The notes under the pieces were generated by a model. It ran no database searches and was not told the DNA's origin. It worked only from the letters and a program-made list of their open reading frames with translations. 64,000 nt of DNA from Paralvinella palmiformis (taxonomy: Eukaryota > Annelida > Polychaeta > Terebellida > Alvinellidae), in contig JAODUP010000489.1 of the NCBI GenBank assembly GCA_025642065.1, positions 163,501 to 227,500 on the forward strand, read 5' to 3'. Below are positions 60,868 through 64,000 of this stretch, in pieces. Each line of letters begins with the position of its first letter. Within the stretch, counting starts at the first letter, position 1. The position numbers and the translations under genes were made by a program.

Positions 60868-60869
<2 letters not shown>

Positions 60870-60974
60870 TATCCATATATATACAGAATATACGATTAAT
60901 AACCCAACAATAATGAACTCTGAAAGACTAATGTATTATCAATCAATGTTCATGAACGTTATTTGTAAACAAAG

Positions 60975-61145
<171 letters not shown>

Positions 61146-63275
61146 CACGTACGTAAGTACGCACGCACGCACGGACACGCACACAGACACACATGTACAC
61201 ACAATTATTGTATAACCTATCATTCTGACTGAATGTTTAACGTTGACCTGGTGTTGGTGCTTTGAAATTATATATATTCTCCTTCATCAAGACCGATGGA
61301 AACATATGTCCCTTGATGTACAAGGGTATATATATACCCCTTATCACCTGGTTGCGATAAACAATAATTACTTACCGACCACTCGCCAACAAACAGCCAG
61401 ACATCGAGATGGCTCTATATCCGTAGTAGGCGTCTGAATCCCAATCTTATCATCAGGAAATGTGGACAAGGATCAAACAGCCGTCCTTGTTTCTAATACG
61501 AATCTAACCGGGAACGGTGAACGGGCTGTGACATTATCAAAATACACCAACGTGCCGCTCTAAGGAATGGAGAATGTCTCCCCGATGAGCTGAGAACAGC
61601 ATTCGCTGAATCGCGAGATACGTGTTCCGCTTTCTGGGGCCTGTCACGCCGGATCAAAGCCGGTTTGATTAATTAACGTTTCGCTTCGTCCACGAACGTC
61701 AACTCCTAACGTGTCGTCTACATCTAAATATAAAAAAGGTACATATAGGTGAACTCCCCCAGTTGATATTATGAAGTAGTTTTAGTCCTAATGTATCGGT
61801 TAAATACTAAGTGAGTGCTTTAAAGCAGTAGTTAAGAAAGAAACGCATCTTTTACATAGCTTCCTGGGGTTCGAAGCTTCCCGATAGTACATGGTTCAGG
61901 ATGGGTTAAATCGGAACGAACAAGATGAAAGTACCAAATAATTCATTATTGATAGTTATAGAGCATTACTCTTCTTGTCTTTAAAAAATAAAAATAAATA
62001 TTAATAAAGAATACCGTATTAGCTGTATTAATACAGTCTGTTTTGTTGACTTTTTAGGTTCTCGTACACGGAATCTCCAATATACGATTTCCCACCTGTG
62101 TACTTGTGAGGATGCACAAGAATAAGCCTATTCTAAGAATGTCTTATTTTACCGAAATCTGCGAATGCCATTTTCTTATTTCGCTCTTTGTTTATCTGTT
62201 TATGCACTGTAATGCAAACACGTATTAGTATTATTATAATATACTATATATTACTATGTATTATTTTTACTACACCTGATCAAAATTCTAACAAAATCTA
62301 TTAATATAACTCAATTGACGTATATAATAACTAGAACCATGAAGGGATTATTAGGTAATTGATGAGCAATAAAGCATATATTAAGCAAATTCAAATAAAC
62401 ATTCTTATTCTGGCTACGTCCCTACTAAAGGTTCTTTATCACGGTTTTCTTCGCCACACTCTTTCCTAAAACCTCTTCGTGGCTTAAATATTTAAAACTA
62501 GCATCCTTGGTAAGGGATCCCCAAAGCGCAACTAGTCTCCACCTCATTACGACCTTAACAGGTTAATCTAGCCGAATACTGTTTATACGCGATGCTATAA
62601 TTATTACCACCTTGTACAAAATCTCAATGTTCTCATTCCACAGTCATCCTCAGCTCGCTCGAGATATGGTAGGACAATTCTTGTACATTGAGTAAACTCC
62701 GGAAGTTAATGCTACACGGTGGGTATATGTGTACAAAATAGTCGGGTAATTGTAATATGAACGCCAAATTATGGTGCCAAAATAGCAGTGGTGACGATAC
62801 GCATTCATCAGAAATGTGCGTCATTTGCAAACATCAGCGCATCCATAATCACGTGATCCGTATGCTATTACGTCACATGGTAATGCGACGACGCGGCGCA
62901 AATGCGCTGGCTTCACACCCTCATTTTAACAGCCCGTACTAACAGCCCAGTCAATCACTGGCCATTATGGTGCATACTGTGAGTCGGTTATTGCTGGATG
63001 AGCGGCATTCGTTGCAGTGAAACAACCTGATGTAAATAAGATTGTAAAAGATGACAAGTGAAAAGGCCCATTTCGTCAATCGTTGTATGGCCTTTCTTCG
63101 TGATTCTGCCGCTATTTGCCGTTGAATCGCAGGAAGAGTTTGTGTGCAGTTTATTGTACGCTAAATAATTCCTTCTTGCACTGTCGTTTACTTACTCCAG
63201 TTATCCTATCTATTCATAACTAAGTCACTAATGGGGTGGTGAGTCCGAACAGCAATGCCGAGATGGCTAATGGTA
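61146..63275. other. Intergenic; CpG-retaining at 61430-61740 and 62600-62920
   Basis: GGTTTGATTAATTAACG at 61663-61679 looks like a homeodomain target in a CpG-rich block. No gene seen. Confidence 0.4.
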
Positions 63276-63302
63276 GGTGTGTGTGTGTGTGTGTGGGGGG
63301 GA
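63276..63302. repeat. (TG)n followed by G run
   Basis: About 10 TG units then seven or eight G. Confidence 0.9.
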
Positions 63303-63594
63303 GTTACATTCTAGCACATTTGGATGGATGGTAACCGTAGAATCGTATGCGCTGAGAATACCACGTCGTCGATTGAGTTCTTTGGTCATTGTACGGCCAT
63401 AAATACGACTCCTCAGCTGGTTTAATTATATTTTATTTCCATCTCCTCGCTTTTGTACACCGTCGTAATTTCGCAAATGCCGTCTTAGGAATCAGGGCAC
63501 GCTTAAAACGTCGTAGATTGAAGGGCTCTAGGATAAACGGTCGGTATCAATAACAGTAAACTAGTTAAGGCAATATTTCCTAACCTTGCGGAAG

Positions 63595-63786
63595 CGATGA
63601 TGATGATGATTGATGTTTTATGGCCACTTTTGTGCACAAGGTAGGCTAAATGGGCCGAGCGACATTCAACGGTAATGAAGCGAAGTCAAAGATGAAACAA
63701 CCTTCAGATATGCCCACGCCGAGATTCGAACACGGGTGGTAGTGATCTGTGGTCCAACACGCTACCGCTAGACCACGGAGGCGCCC
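63595..63786 (-). mobile_element. tRNA-derived SINE, family B, copy 2, with 15-bp target duplication
   Basis: Same structure as 13069-13257: A-box TGGTCTAGCGGTAGCG, B-box GTGTTCGAATCTCGG, then an AGATATG/CTTCATT body. The tail is (ATC)n on the minus strand (plus-strand GATGATGATGATTGATG). CTAACCTTGCGGAAG occurs on both sides (63580-63594 and 63787-63801). Confidence 0.9.
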
Positions 63787-63801
63787 CTAACCTTGCGGAA
63801 G

Positions 63802-64000
63802 TAGTTCCTAGGAAAAGATACATGCAACAATTAGAGTTTCTGTATTCATGGACCTATTTGTGTATTCGACCCAATACCTTTAGTCCGATTTCCAAAGTAG
63901 TCCGTGACTCTGAAACGGTTAGGTATCTCTGCGCTAAGGGACATATTCAGTAATCTTTAATTATTAACAAAAGGGTATACATTTTAAAATTACATATTAA
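63802..64000. other. Intergenic to window end, nothing recognised
   Basis: Short AT-rich stretch. Confidence 0.5.

Overview
This is nuclear DNA from an animal. The evidence is one intron-split gene with GT/AG splice sites, very large non-coding stretches, dozens of microsatellites, and decayed LINEs, tRNA-derived SINEs and DNA transposons. The only gene I can name is the 3' half of FBXW8, the WD40/F-box substrate receptor of the CUL7 ubiquitin ligase. It runs left to right in seven exons from 433 to 6300 and its F-box end lies outside the window. The repeat style (CR1-like LINEs, tRNA-SINEs with trinucleotide tails, many TA, TG and tetranucleotide tracts) suggests a marine invertebrate, most likely a lophotrochozoan such as a mollusc. 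That placement is inference.

Layout. 1-6.5 kb: the FBXW8 3' half, with a pogo/Tc1-type element in one intron and two apparently nested hAT remnants in another. 6.5-21.5 kb: intergenic, with a complete tRNA-SINE with target duplications (9.3 kb), a second SINE family (13.1 kb), and three decayed LINE copies (11.7, 16.3-17.3 and 18.65-20.34 kb). 21.5-22.2 kb: a pogo/Tigger deletion derivative that keeps a helix-turn-helix remnant. 22.2-39 kb: microsatellites, CpG-retaining blocks, another SINE and a three-copy dispersed repeat (32.7, 37.1 and 38.0 kb). 39-46 kb: a diverged direct duplication (39.5-40.9 and 44.6-45.8 kb) and a short pogo end. 46-57.8 kb: alternating CpG-rich and AT-rich blocks, a different LINE remnant (48.9 kb), and an 84-bp inverted repeat (49.96 kb). 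57.77-58.93 kb: a GACT/CACT satellite of more than 1 kb. 59-64 kb: unannotated DNA, a very long CA tract, and the second copy of the 13.1 kb SINE, also with a target duplication.

No operon-like logic applies. Apart from FBXW8 the window is a gene desert made of repeats and single-copy non-coding DNA. Several CpG-retaining blocks between 27 and 62 kb may be regulatory DNA or unrecognised exons of a distant gene, but nothing in them could be assigned. The interesting material is structural: nested transposons in introns, SINEs datable by their target duplications, paralogous segments whose microsatellites grew differently, and a long hairpin.
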